Assembly (NCBI RefSeq): GCF_019352175.1
Contig: NZ_JACBYI010000002.1
Span: forward strand, 248,001-312,000
DNA: 64,000 nt
Reading direction: 5' to 3'
DNA from: Paenibacillus sp. S150
Lineage (GTDB): Bacteria; Bacillota; Bacilli; Paenibacillales; Paenibacillaceae
Shown here: positions 42,365-51,291 of the stretch, piece after piece
Layout of the letters: every line of letters starts with the position of its first letter
Position numbering within the stretch: the stretch's first letter is position 1
Translations under genes and position numbers: made by a program
Notes under the pieces: generated by a model
Databases searched by the model: none
What the model saw: the letters and a program-made list of their open reading frames with translations, nothing else
What the model was told of the DNA's origin: nothing

Positions 42365-43213
42365 TTGATTCAGCTTATGGAGGTTTCTAAATTTTTCAAG
42401 GAAAAGCGGGCGGTAGACCGGTTGTCTTTTACGGTGGACAGGGGCGAGGTATTTGGCTTTCTCGGTCCCAACGGTGCGGGGAAGACAACCGCGATGCGTA
42501 TGATGACCGGACTGCTTCAACCCAGTGACGGCGAGATTTTAATTAATGGTATGAATATTTTGCATCATAAAAAGAAAATCCATTCCCAAGTCGGAGTTGT
42601 GTTTGAGCTTCCCAACCTCTACATGGGCAGCTCGATCCGCAGCAATCTGGAGCTGTTCGCCAAGCTGTACAGCGTTTCCCTGTCCCGCATTGATGAAGTG
42701 CTGGATAGTCTCCAACTGGCGGAGAGTCAGAAATCCAAGGCGGGCAGTCTGTCAAAGGGCTGGAAGCAGCGGGTGCTGATCGCAAGAAGTCTGCTGCATC
42801 AGCCGCAGGTGCTGTTTCTGGATGAGCCTACCAGTGGCCTTGATCCCAACTCGGCAGTCTTAATCAGGGATTATATCCGAAGAATCCAAGCGGAGGGCAC
42901 GACGATTGTTCTTACAACCCACGATATGCACGAGGCTGAAGAATTAAGCGACCGTGTCGGGATCATGCATGCAGGAAGACTGGTTGCACTTGATTCTCCG
43001 CAGAGCTTGAAGCAGGCCTATGGCAAAGACGAGTTTACGGCGGAATACTGGAATGAGAACCGGGTGATCACCGAAAGCTGGCCTGTGGCAGAAGAGTCCA
43101 CCAAGGATCATATTTATGGCCTGCTGGCAAGCGGCCGGATGATCAGCCTGCACAGCCGGGAAGCCACGCTGGCCGATGTCTTTGCGGCTTTGACGGGAAG
43201 TGAGCTGAGTTGA
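42365..43213 (+). CDS. ABC transporter ATP-binding protein
   Basis: 282 residues. Walker A GPNGAGKTT, signature LSKGWKQRV (variant of LSGGQ as in many ABC-2 exporters), Walker B VLFLDEPTSGLDP, His switch TTHDMHEAE. TTG at 42365 has AAGGTGG eight bases upstream; ATG 42347 lacks a ribosome site. It overlaps the permease gene by four bases. An export role is likely; substrate unknown. Confidence 0.88.
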   Translation: MIQLMEVSKFFKEKRAVDRLSFTVDRGEVFGFLGPNGAGKTTAMRMMTGLLQPSDGEILINGMNILHHKKKIHSQVGVVFELPNLYMGSSIRSNLELFAKLYSVSLSRIDEVLDSLQLAESQKSKAGSLSKGWKQRVLIARSLLHQPQVLFLDEPTSGLDPNSAVLIRDYIRRIQAEGTTIVLTTHDMHEAEELSDRVGIMHAGRLVALDSPQSLKQAYGKDEFTAEYWNENRVITESWPVAEESTKDHIYGLLASGRMISLHSREATLADVFAALTGSELS

Positions 43214-43893
43214 AGCTGGCTCTGAAGCTGATGCGACATGAGGCGAGGGATATGCTCGGCAATCCTTCCTTTCTTATCCTTCTACTGCTGCCGATATTTA
43301 TGTCCAAGGTTATCATTGCTGTTATGGACAGAAGCGGTCTTAATTTCATGCTTTTGTCCACATGGATATTGTTTGCCCAGGTGATGGTTGGAATCATGGT
43401 GACCGGGCCCGGACTAATTGAAGAACGGGAGAGCAAAACCTTTGATGCGCTGCTTGTCTCCCCGCTTGGCAGAGGTCAGATTATTGCGGCTAAAGGAGCG
43501 GCGGTGCTGTTATTTTCCGTGCTTTCGCAAATAATAGTGTATCTGCTTAACCAGGGGCTCAATATGAGCTTTATAGTTTTATTGCCTTATATGCTGGCAG
43601 GGGGCCTTATTTTTGTACAAACCGGCATGATTATCGGATTGAAGGTCAGCTCATCCCAAAATGGTGCCGCTGTAAGCTCTGCGGTGATGATTGTTTTTTT
43701 TCTGGCCGCTTCCTTATATCTGGCGCTTCCGCCCTGGACGTACCCGTTGTTTGCCATTTTGCCTAGTATTGAAGTCGTCGGGAATCTGGACAGTATCCTG
43801 AATGGCGAGGGGCCGCTTTTAATTGAAAGCCTTCTAATGCTGCTGTGGATGGGGATTCTAGCGTTCTGGATTTGGAGGACGGGAAAAGAGTAG
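43210..43893 (+). CDS. ABC-2 type transporter permease
   Basis: 227 residues, about six helices, with the ABC-2 motif EERESKTFDALLVSPLGRGQIIAAK between helices 2 and 3. TTG start overlaps the ATPase stop (TTGA). Pairs with the preceding ATPase. After its TAG the same frame continues into a ZIP transporter tail (43894-44112). Confidence 0.85.
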   Translation: MKLALKLMRHEARDMLGNPSFLILLLLPIFMSKVIIAVMDRSGLNFMLLSTWILFAQVMVGIMVTGPGLIEERESKTFDALLVSPLGRGQIIAAKGAAVLLFSVLSQIIVYLLNQGLNMSFIVLLPYMLAGGLIFVQTGMIIGLKVSSSQNGAAVSSAVMIVFFLAASLYLALPPWTYPLFAILPSIEVVGNLDSILNGEGPLLIESLLMLLWMGILAFWIWRTGKE

Positions 43894-44112
43894 CGCCGCT
43901 TTGCCTGCCGGCTGATTGCAACGTGGTTAGGGGTATCTTCATCAGCAATCAGCGGATCGACAACGGCGCTGATTGCCTCTTTTGCCGGAGGCGGGATTAT
44001 CTCTATGGTGTCCTCCAGCATGATGCCGGAGGCTTATGAGGACGGCGGACCGCTGACCGGACTTGTCGCCGCGCTGGGTATGCTCTGTTCACTGATTCTG
44101 GATCACCTGTGA
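43894..44112 (+). pseudogene. C-terminal remnant of a ZIP-family metal transporter
   Basis: Directly after the permease stop, the same frame encodes about 72 residues ending with TALIASFAGGGIISMVSSSM, MPEAYEDGGPLTGLVAALG and MLCSLILDHL. These match the last two helices of ZIP zinc/iron permeases (MIPEA and G..G.....G motifs). There is no start codon context and the metal-binding helices 4 and 5 are missing. It is a relic of a deletion that joined the ABC genes to an old ZIP gene, unless read through. Confidence 0.65.
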
Positions 44113-44115
44113 GGG

Positions 44116-44144
44116 TTGTCACCGACCGCCGGACATGGTATAGT
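44116..44144 (+). promoter_or_regulatory. Promoter of the queuosine operon
   Basis: TTGTCA, 17 bases, TATAGT; predicted start near 44151, about 45 bases before the preQ1 aptamer. Confidence 0.65.
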
Positions 44145-44196
44145 TCAATTCGCAAGTAACAATGAATTTAAGAAGAATCTGCGCCTGAGGCGCAGG

Positions 44197-44229
44197 AGAG
44201 GTTCGCAAACTCCCTCTATAAAAAACTAA
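44197..44229 (+). promoter_or_regulatory. PreQ1-I riboswitch
   Basis: AGAGGTTCGCAAACTCCCTC then TATAAAAAACTAA fits the minimal H-type pseudoknot aptamer. It senses the queuosine precursor preQ1 and lies upstream of queF. Unusually, about 235 bases separate it from the queF ATG. Confidence 0.9.
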
Positions 44230-44464
44230 GACCGCAATTGCATACAAAGTCCTTGAAATCCAAAAGGCCTGGGAAGGATAGGCAACGCCTGTGCTTATTT
44301 CCCGTTATGCTGTGCGCAAAAAGACAGCGCCTGCCAGTCACTCACTTACGTCCGTTCATCAAGGAGCGGAAAGGCGTATCTTCTTAGTAGAGCCAAGTTT
44401 TCGAAACTCGTTCTTCTTTCCAGTTCCGGCGGGCAGCCGGGGGAAAAGAGAGGGGTTTTTTGTC

Positions 44465-44965
44465 ATGTCAGAAGGCAGATTGAAAGAGGAAATGCGGGAG
44501 GTTACCCTGCTGGGCAACCAAGGCACCGTATATAAATTCGGCTATGACCCGGATATCCTTGAGGTGTTCGACAACAAGCACCCGGGCCGTGATTATTTTG
44601 TCAAGTTCAACTGTCCCGAGTTCACCAGCCTGTGTCCCGTTACCGGCCAGCCGGATTTCGGCGCAATGTACATCTCATACATTCCTGGGCAAAAAATGGT
44701 TGAGTCCAAGTCACTGAAGCTCTACCTGTTCAGCTTCCGCAATCATGGGGATTTCCATGAAGACTGCGTGAACATTATTATTAATGATCTGATCTCCCTG
44801 ATGGAGCCCCGCTATATCGAGGTCTGGGGCAAGTTCACCCCGCGCGGCGGCATTTCCATCGATCCTTACTGCAACTGGGGGCGTCCGGGAACCAAATATG
44901 AAGCGATGGCCGAGCACCGGCTGATCAATCATGACCTGTATCCTGAGAAAGTGGACAACCGTTAA
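44465..44965 (+). CDS. queF: NADPH-dependent 7-cyano-7-deazaguanine reductase QueF
   Basis: 166 residues, tunnelling fold, unimodular type. Active-site Cys and Asp lie in [12 protein letters not shown]; substrate and NADPH recognition in [21 protein letters not shown]. Reduces preQ0 to preQ1. The reading frame extends upstream to 44291, but GAGAGGGG before ATG 44465 and the family N-terminus mark the start. Confidence 0.95.
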   Translation: MSEGRLKEEMREVTLLGNQGTVYKFGYDPDILEVFDNKHPGRDYFVKFNCPEFTSLCPVTGQPDFGAMYISYIPGQKMVESKSLKLYLFSFRNHGDFHEDCVNIIINDLISLMEPRYIEVWGKFTPRGGISIDPYCNWGRPGTKYEAMAEHRLINHDLYPEKVDNR

Positions 44966-44995
44966 TCTGAGGGCAAGGGAGAGGAGACAGCAGCT

Positions 44996-45658
44996 ATGAA
45001 CAAAAAGGCATTAGTCGTATTCAGCGGCGGACAGGACAGCACCACCTGCCTGGTGTGGGCATTGCAGCAATTTGAAGAGGTGCAAGCGGTAACCTTCAAT
45101 TATAATCAGCGCCATGCTGCGGAAATTGAGGTCGCCAGGGAAATCGCCGGGAAATTCAATGTGAAGCAGCATATTCTCGATTTGGGCCTGCTGAACCAGC
45201 TGGCGCCAAACGCCTTGACCCGTAATGATATTGAGATTGCCGCGGGTGAAGGGGAGGAGCTGCCGAGCACGTTCGTAGATGGCCGCAATCTGCTGTTTCT
45301 TTCTTTTGCAGCGATTCTTGCCAAGCAGCTTGGATATTCCAATATCATTACCGGGGTATGCCAGACTGATTTCAGCGGATACCCGGACTGCCGGGATGTA
45401 TTCGTGAAGTCGCTGAATGTTACGCTTAATCTGTCGATGGATTATGAGTTCGTCATTCACACACCGCTGATGTGGCTGGATAAAAAAGAAACCTGGAAGC
45501 TGGCTGACGAGCTGGGCAGCTTCGAATATATCCGCGAGCATACGCTGACCTGCTATAACGGAATTATCGGCAGCGGCTGCGGCACCTGTCCGGCTTGTCA
45601 GCTGCGGCAGCGGGGACTTGCGCAGTATGAAGCGGAAAGAAATGAGGTCGGTTCCTGA
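44996..45658 (+). CDS. queC: 7-cyano-7-deazaguanine synthase QueC
   Basis: 220 residues. ATP-pyrophosphatase loop [15 protein letters not shown] and the zinc site [10 protein letters not shown] (with an earlier Cys in IGSGC). Converts carboxy-deazaguanine to preQ0. Overlaps queD by one base (TGATG). Confidence 0.95.
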   Translation: MNKKALVVFSGGQDSTTCLVWALQQFEEVQAVTFNYNQRHAAEIEVAREIAGKFNVKQHILDLGLLNQLAPNALTRNDIEIAAGEGEELPSTFVDGRNLLFLSFAAILAKQLGYSNIITGVCQTDFSGYPDCRDVFVKSLNVTLNLSMDYEFVIHTPLMWLDKKETWKLADELGSFEYIREHTLTCYNGIIGSGCGTCPACQLRQRGLAQYEAERNEVGS

Positions 45659-46140
45659 TGCTGGGCGAGGTATCCGTCTGTAAAATATTTACTTTTGACT
45701 CTGCACATCAGCTGGTGGGGCACAAGGGGAAGTGCAGCAACCTGCACGGCCACACCTACAAGCTTGAGGTGGTGCTGAAGGGCAAGCCGCTGGTAGAGGA
45801 GGGGCATTCTGACGAAGGGTTTGTGGTTGATTTCAGCGACCTCAAGGCAACGGTGCAGGAGAGTTTGGTGGATCACCTGGATCATGCTTTTCTCGCTATG
45901 GGCAATGAACCGGTATTGGAAACCTTGGTGGTTACCGGCTCCAAGGTAGCGCTGCTATCCTTCCGTACAACGGTCGAGAACCTGTCGGCCTATATTGCCT
46001 ATAAGCTGAAACAGGCGTCGCTGCCGCTGTATTCTGTCAAGCTGTGGGAAACGCCGACCTCCTGGGCGGAGGTGCTGGCTGCGGACATTCCTGACACGGG
46101 GCCAGCCTATCGCCTGCATGGGGGCTGTGATTGTGAGTAA
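45658..46140 (+). CDS. queD: 6-carboxytetrahydropterin synthase QueD
   Basis: 160 residues, tunnelling fold. Zinc His residues in FDSAHQL and LHGHTYK, catalytic Cys in GKCSNLHGH. Forms 6-carboxy-5,6,7,8-tetrahydropterin from dihydroneopterin triphosphate. Translationally coupled at both ends. Confidence 0.93.
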   Translation: MLGEVSVCKIFTFDSAHQLVGHKGKCSNLHGHTYKLEVVLKGKPLVEEGHSDEGFVVDFSDLKATVQESLVDHLDHAFLAMGNEPVLETLVVTGSKVALLSFRTTVENLSAYIAYKLKQASLPLYSVKLWETPTSWAEVLAADIPDTGPAYRLHGGCDCE

Positions 46141-46855
46141 GCTGCCGGTCATTGAGATGTTCGGCCCGACGATCCAGGGAGAAGGTGCGGTTATCGGCGT
46201 CAAAACGATGTTCGTCCGCACCTACGGCTGCGACTACCGCTGCGGCTGGTGTGATTCCGCATTTACCTGGGACGGCTCGGCGAAGGATAAGGTGAGGATG
46301 CTTGCGCCGGAGGAAATTATGGCTGAGCTTAATGCGCTGGCCGGAGACAATTTCGGCTGTGTGACAATTTCGGGGGGGAACCCGGCGTTGATTGGTGAAG
46401 GCATGGGCACATTCATCCGGATGCTTCACGAACGCGGCATCCAGGCCGCCATCGAAACGCAGGGCAGCCGCTGGCAGGACTGGTTCTATGATGTGGATGT
46501 TCTGACGGTCAGCCCCAAGCCGCCAAGCTCCGGGATGAAGACCAATTGGGAGATGCTTGATGGCATCATGGACAAGATGAAGACGCAGGGCAGCTCTGCG
46601 CACAGCCTGAAGGTTGTGGTGTTTGACGATGAGGATTATCAGTATGCGAAAAGCATCCACAGGCGGTATCCCGATGTACCGCTCTATCTGCAGCCGGGCA
46701 ATGAGAATGTTACGGAAGAGGGCGATATCTCGGCCCGCCTGCTTGGACGGCTGGAATGGCTGTTCAAGCAGGTCATCGCCGATCCCGGGATGAACAAGGC
46801 GCGGGTGCTCCCGCAGCTGCATGCACTCATTTGGCATAATAAGCGCGGGAAGTAG
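46133..46855 (+). CDS. queE: 7-carboxy-7-deazaguanine synthase QueE
   Basis: 240 residues, radical SAM enzyme. The cluster motif CDYRCGWC is CxxxCxxC; GPTIQGEG near the start and TISGGNPAL are family-typical. GTG at 46133 gives the common VSKLPVIEMFGPTIQGEG opening and an 8-base overlap with queD; ATG at 46118 is the alternative. Last gene of the operon. Confidence 0.92.
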   Translation: MSKLPVIEMFGPTIQGEGAVIGVKTMFVRTYGCDYRCGWCDSAFTWDGSAKDKVRMLAPEEIMAELNALAGDNFGCVTISGGNPALIGEGMGTFIRMLHERGIQAAIETQGSRWQDWFYDVDVLTVSPKPPSSGMKTNWEMLDGIMDKMKTQGSSAHSLKVVVFDDEDYQYAKSIHRRYPDVPLYLQPGNENVTEEGDISARLLGRLEWLFKQVIADPGMNKARVLPQLHALIWHNKRGK

Positions 46856-46877
46856 TACGACGTCCCGTAAGTTCTTT

Positions 46878-46912
46878 CCCCGCTTTTAGAGTCTTAAAAG
46901 TGGGGTGATTTT
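46878..46912 (+). terminator. Terminator of the que operon
   Basis: Stem CCCCGCTTTTA / TAAAAGTGGGG, tail TGATTTT. Confidence 0.8.
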
Positions 46913-47101
46913 GTCGTGGCCTACGGCAGGCTTCTGCATTTGCAGGAGTCCTTTTTTTCGCGCTATACTGCTTGGGCATTACTGTTCCGGCCCAATCAAA
47001 CGGGCATCATTTGATTTCCATAAAATATCTTTAATGGAGGAACATCTTTACATTGCTCGTGTATTACGTGTGATGAATTATATACTCGGGAGGAAACCGC
47101 G

Positions 47102-47260
47102 ATGGAAAACGGGTATTATGCAGGTTGGGGGACGTTGGCGTTAATTAATGCCGGATTGGCGCAAGGAAAGAATAGAAGCGGGCTTAACTGGTTTCTGCTG
47201 TCACTGCTGTTAGGACCGGTTGCGACCTTTATTTTGGTCATCTCCGACAAAAAACAATAA
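47102..47260 (+). CDS. Small membrane protein
   Basis: 52 residues beginning MENGYYAGWGTLALINAGLAQ. A hydrophobic stretch NWFLLSLLLGPVATFILVIS forms one membrane helix, and KNRSG before it is a basic turn. GGGAGGAAACCGCG lies upstream of the ATG. Similar tiny proteins with a WFLLxLLxGPxA helix are common in Firmicutes, but I cannot name a function. Confidence 0.6.
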   Translation: MENGYYAGWGTLALINAGLAQGKNRSGLNWFLLSLLLGPVATFILVISDKKQ

Positions 47261-47288
47261 GAAACCCGGGCCTCTCCGCTTGCACTTC

Positions 47289-47297
47289 TGGTATAAT
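47289..47297 (+). promoter_or_regulatory. Extended -10 promoter of isochorismatase-family gene
   Basis: TGG-TATAAT, a TGn extended -10, 61 bases before the GTG start. No -35 needed or seen. Confidence 0.55.
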
Positions 47298-47357
47298 CGG
47301 TACCGTAGATAGAGCAGTCCGCCAGTGAAATTTCGAGGGTGAAGGGAGAGTGTTACA

Positions 47358-47885
47358 GTGGCAGACCAGTCAACGGCTTTAGTAATTATCGATGTGCAAG
47401 AGGCGATGTTCTCATACCCCGGTATGAAGCTGCATGATGAAGAGGGGGTGACGGGCAGAATTGTATCTCTGCTGCATAAAGCCCGCTCGTCAGGTACACC
47501 TGTTGTATATATTCAGCATACAGAGGACGAAGAATATACCAGAGGCACTCCGACGTGGGAGATCAGCAGCCATGCCGCTCCCCGGGAAGGTGAACTGATT
47601 GTCGAGAAGCCAACCTGGGACGCCTTTCACCGGACACGGCTGCATGATGAGCTCCAGCGCCTCGGCATCACCGATCTGGTGATCTGCGGTATGCAAAGCG
47701 AGTTCTGTGTGGATACCACCTGCAGGCGCGCTTACAGCTTGGGCTACAACAGTGTGCTGGTTGAGGATGCGCATAGCACATTTGACAATGCCGGTCTCAG
47801 CGGGGCTGAGATTGTAAGGCATCATAATTCGGTTCTGGGCGGAAGAGTTGTACGGCTGCGGAAGGAGCAAGAGGTGGTATTCTAA
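47358..47885 (+). CDS. Isochorismatase-family cysteine hydrolase
   Basis: 175 residues. Catalytic triad Asp in VIIDVQEAM, Lys in VEKPTWDAF, Cys in SEFCVDTTCRRA. Members hydrolyse amides or ureas (nicotinamidase-like); substrate unknown. GTG start with GGGAG upstream. Confidence 0.9.
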   Translation: MADQSTALVIIDVQEAMFSYPGMKLHDEEGVTGRIVSLLHKARSSGTPVVYIQHTEDEEYTRGTPTWEISSHAAPREGELIVEKPTWDAFHRTRLHDELQRLGITDLVICGMQSEFCVDTTCRRAYSLGYNSVLVEDAHSTFDNAGLSGAEIVRHHNSVLGGRVVRLRKEQEVVF

Positions 47886-48078
47886 TGGAGTCCTCTGCCA
47901 AAGCAGCCATGAAGCCGGTCCGTCGTTCTCCGATGAGGCTTTTTGCCGGGAAGCGTTACTATACCTGAAAAAGATAGGGTCAATGGTTAGTGAAGCGGAA
48001 GAAGTGTTTGATCCGACGGATATTATTTACACACCGGCTGCTGATCAGCAGAGCGGAGCATGGATTCCTGCCATATAG
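47885..48078 (+). pseudogene. Possible frameshifted small gene
   Basis: ATG 47885 overlaps the previous stop (TAATG), but its frame ends after 27 codons. The next frame from about 47910 to 48078 encodes a protein-like acidic stretch (DEAFCREALLYLKKIGSM, EEVFDPTDIIYTPA) with no start of its own. One indel near 47910 would join them. Family unknown; may be chance. Confidence 0.3.
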
Positions 48079-48219
48079 GGGAGTTCATGCTTTTTATTTG
48101 TATTCTGAATGAAGACAGCTAATGGAATTTTAATTATTTTCATGAAAAAGCTGCAAATTCCCCCGTTCTGCGTTAAATTAACATAGTGAGTTTTTTTCAA
48201 GCTGAAAGGATGCAAAGCT

Positions 48220-49134
48220 GTGAATTTAAAAAAACCGCCCGTTCCCGTCCCGGTCCTGATGCTGATCGGAATCGTGGCCATCTCATTTTCTGCCATATTT
48301 ATTAAATGGTCGGCTGCTCCGGCTTCGGTTCAGGGCATGTACCGGCTGCTGTTCACTTCGCTGCTGATGCTGCCGTTTGCCCGTCCATACAGCGGAGCGG
48401 CTTTTGCCCTGCGCCGCAAAGACTGGCTGCTGCTGGGAGTCTCCGGCGTCATGCTGGCGCTGCATTTTCTGCTGTGGATGGGCTCGCTGAAGTATACCTC
48501 TGTTGCCAGCTCGACGATGATTATGGCGCTGGAGCCGGTATTTATTATGCTTGGTGCCTACATACTGTATAAGGAACGAAGCACTGCAGCCGCCATGCTG
48601 GGCCTTGCCATTGCCATATTCGGCGTCGCTTTTATCGGCTGGGGCGATATCGGCCTCTCTTCGGATAACCTGAAGGGTGACCTGCTGTCCATCGGGGGAA
48701 CGGCAGCGGTTGCCGCCCATTTGCTGATTGGACAGAAGCTGGTCGCACGTATGCCATCGTATCTTTACAGCCTGATCGTATTTATCTCGGCGGCTCTGGT
48801 GTTTGCCATTTATAATCTGGCGGCAGGCATTCCTTTCTTTGCATATCCGCCGCGGGAGTGGGGAATCTTTGTTCTGCTCGCCGTCGTTCCCACAGTATTC
48901 GGGCATATCCTGTTTAACTGGCTGCTGCAGTATGCCTCGGCGACTACTGTCTCCATGAATATTCTGGGCGAGCCTGTGGGCGCGAGCATTTTGGCCTTTC
49001 TGCTGCTGGGCGAGCAGCTGACCGGGCTGCAATGGGCCGGCGGTGTGCTGGTAATGGGCGGACTGGCTGTATACTTATATGCAGGAAGCAAAAAGGCATT
49101 GAAGGTCAAAGAATCCCTTCCGGGGGCATCTTGA
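48220..49134 (+). CDS. EamA-family (DMT) transporter
   Basis: 304 residues, ten predicted helices in two EamA repeats, with the second-half signature VPTVFGHILFNWLLQYASATTVSMNILGEPVGASILAFLLLGE. Drug/metabolite transporter; substrate unknown. GTG start with AAAGGA nine bases upstream. Confidence 0.9.
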   Translation: MNLKKPPVPVPVLMLIGIVAISFSAIFIKWSAAPASVQGMYRLLFTSLLMLPFARPYSGAAFALRRKDWLLLGVSGVMLALHFLLWMGSLKYTSVASSTMIMALEPVFIMLGAYILYKERSTAAAMLGLAIAIFGVAFIGWGDIGLSSDNLKGDLLSIGGTAAVAAHLLIGQKLVARMPSYLYSLIVFISAALVFAIYNLAAGIPFFAYPPREWGIFVLLAVVPTVFGHILFNWLLQYASATTVSMNILGEPVGASILAFLLLGEQLTGLQWAGGVLVMGGLAVYLYAGSKKALKVKESLPGAS

Positions 49135-49169
49135 GAGCACTATCATAGAAGACAAAGGGGTTCTATCGC

Positions 49170-50015
49170 ATGAATGAACATGAACAAGCTCCAAACCCGG
49201 GCGACCAGGATGAAACACGGGGCATCATCCCTTCCAGTGAAGAACTCTGGAACGAGGATACCTACACGGCCTGGACTGCCCGCTTCGGCAGTCCGGAAGA
49301 GGCGGCGGCGAAGCTCGGGAAAGATCCTGCGGCGAAGCTGTATCCGCTGTTGAATTATCTCGGTGAGGTCCGGGGCAAAAAAATAATAAATCTCATGGGC
49401 TCGAACGGCATGAAGGCTGTAGCGCTTGGACTGCTGGGGGCAGAGGTGAGTGTGGCTGATTTCTCGGAAGCCAACGCCCGCTATGCTGGCGAGCTTGCGG
49501 AAGCGGCAGGGGTTCCCCTGGCCTATACAGTATCGGATGTGCTTAAGCTGCCCGAGGCACTGCTGGATGGCTCGCATGATATTGTGTTTGCCGAGATGGG
49601 GATTGTGCATTATTTTACGGATCTTGCTCCTTTTATGGATATCGTGTACCGGCTGCTTGGTCCAGGCGGCAGATTTGTGCTGCGGGATTTCCACCCGGTC
49701 ACAACGAAGCTGATTTCCTCCAAAGGATCGACCGCCAAGGTCCGCAGGCACAAGGTGAGCGGGGATTATTTTGACACATCGCTGGAAGAAAAACAGGTAT
49801 CCTATTCCAAGTATTTGCCTTCACCCGGCGAACCGGAGGGAACGGAAAAGCAGAGTGCTGTCTACTGGCGGCGCTGGACGCTGGGGGAGATTGTGACAGC
49901 GGCAGCGGGCAGCGGGCTGGTAATCCGCGAACTGGCTGAGGAGCCGAATCTATCCTCGGAGGTATATGACAAAGGAATTCCCAAAACCTTCGCCCTGGTG
50001 GCTGAGAAAAGGTAG
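49170..50015 (+). CDS. Class I SAM-dependent methyltransferase
   Basis: 281 residues. SAM-binding motif I is the variant INLMGSNGMKAVAL, motif II VSVADFSEANARYA, and the domain continues through FAEMGIVHYFTD and LLGPGGRFVLRDFHP. A small-molecule methyltransferase is likely. It lies 35 bases after the EamA gene. Confidence 0.86.
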   Translation: MNEHEQAPNPGDQDETRGIIPSSEELWNEDTYTAWTARFGSPEEAAAKLGKDPAAKLYPLLNYLGEVRGKKIINLMGSNGMKAVALGLLGAEVSVADFSEANARYAGELAEAAGVPLAYTVSDVLKLPEALLDGSHDIVFAEMGIVHYFTDLAPFMDIVYRLLGPGGRFVLRDFHPVTTKLISSKGSTAKVRRHKVSGDYFDTSLEEKQVSYSKYLPSPGEPEGTEKQSAVYWRRWTLGEIVTAAAGSGLVIRELAEEPNLSSEVYDKGIPKTFALVAEKR

Positions 50016-50033
50016 CCTTCTCCCGCTGAAACG

Positions 50034-50068
50034 GAAGCCTTCGCTTTACGAGGCAGGCGCTTCTTTTT
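50034..50068 (+). terminator. Terminator of methyltransferase gene
   Basis: Stem GAAGC / GCTTC with partial inner pairing, then T5. The preceding CCCGCTGAAACGGA resembles a piece of repeat A. Confidence 0.6.
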
Positions 50069-50082
50069 AATATAAGAAGAAT

Positions 50083-50985
50083 CTAGAAGGCTTCCTCTTC
50101 CTTAGGAGGGGCTGCCAGCTCTGCAAAAGCACGCTGCAAAGGAGTCAATGCATAGTCCTTCCGCCAGGCCAGCACGAATTCGCCGTGCTCCGGCTGAACT
50201 CCCGGCAGCGGTGCATAGCACAATCCTCCGGAAGCCACCTCTGCCTCGATCCCTGCCTTGGAGAGCAGCCCCGCACCCCCGCCTTCACGAATCATTCCTT
50301 TTATCGCCTCCGGTGAGCTTAGCATTGCATGCCCCCACACCCTGACACCGTTGAGCTGTGCCCATTCCTCAGCGATTCCGCGCAGAAAGGAAGCCGGCTC
50401 ATGCTGAATCCATGGCTCCAGAACAACCTGCTCCGGTGAGAAATCCTTAATATCCGCAAAGGGATGTCCCGGCGCAAAGACTAAAACCGCTTCATTGCGG
50501 GCGATGGTAAGAGTAGTCAAGGAACTGTCCTGCCCTTCAGCAGTATGCATTACCGCCATTTGTATTTCTCTGCCTCTCAGGCGTTCGCGAATCAAGGCCT
50601 CTGGCTGCACAGACAGTGAAATGTCCAGCCCTGGATGCCGGCGGATGAATTGCGAGACCATTTTTGGCAGAAGATAAGTACCTGGTACAAAGCCCGCTTC
50701 CAGCTCCAGATGACCGGAAGAGAGAGAGGCGTACTGCTTAATGCTGCGCTCGGCTTCAGCCGTTAGGGCAACAATTCTGGAGGCGTACTGATAAAGCGTC
50801 CGTCCGGCATCGGTCAGCAGCACCCGTCCGCTGCGGTATTGAAAAAGGGGAGTTCCCAGCTCGCTTTCCAGGCTTTTCATATGAAAAGATACCGTAGGCT
50901 GCTTTAAGCCCATTTCGGCGGCTACATCCGTAACCTTTTTGTATTTTTCAATCAGGACAACAATCTGAAGCTTAACAATGTTCAT
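50083..50985 (-). CDS. LysR-family transcriptional regulator
   Basis: 300 residues. Winged HTH at 1-60 (DVAAEMGLKQPTVSFHMKSLESELGTPLFQY), then an effector domain. No divergent neighbour: the gene upstream on the other strand is pstS, 300 bases away. Target unknown. Confidence 0.87.
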   Translation of the reverse strand: MNIVKLQIVVLIEKYKKVTDVAAEMGLKQPTVSFHMKSLESELGTPLFQYRSGRVLLTDAGRTLYQYASRIVALTAEAERSIKQYASLSSGHLELEAGFVPGTYLLPKMVSQFIRRHPGLDISLSVQPEALIRERLRGREIQMAVMHTAEGQDSSLTTLTIARNEAVLVFAPGHPFADIKDFSPEQVVLEPWIQHEPASFLRGIAEEWAQLNGVRVWGHAMLSSPEAIKGMIREGGGAGLLSKAGIEAEVASGGLCYAPLPGVQPEHGEFVLAWRKDYALTPLQRAFAELAAPPKEEEAF

Positions 50986-51291
50986 AGTGTACCTCCGGCA
51001 AAATAGCGCTGCATTAATTAATGTTAATCTAATTATAGATTATATCTATTGAATTATATAATTTCTATTATGTTTTTTATCTTCCGCTTTACAAACTTAA
51101 TACTTTTCCCTGACGAACGGGCTCTAGAATAAGAAGAGTCAGATGTGACACGGACATTATCTGATGCTTCCAAAGTGAGTTTTGTACGAAGAAGATAATA
51201 TGCAGCAGACACTCACAAAACATAGCAGATGCGCTCGCGGATTACGCGAAGAGGCGGACGCTATACAAAACACTCAGGAGGAGACAAAAAA

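Noticed and set aside
44291..44464. 58-codon N-terminal extension of QueF
   Set aside because: Unlike any QueF; a ribosome-site-like element and the family start fit ATG 44465. Kept only as a remark in the preQ1 finding.
46037..46837. 266-codon minus-strand frame over queE
   Set aside because: Antisense shadow of a clear radical SAM gene.
48283..49032. 249-codon minus-strand frame over the EamA gene
   Set aside because: Gln/Arg/His-rich composition typical of antisense to a membrane protein gene.
51088..51115. Pho box upstream of pstS
   Set aside because: Only TTTACA fits well; the next two 11-base steps match at about half the positions. Not enough to call.
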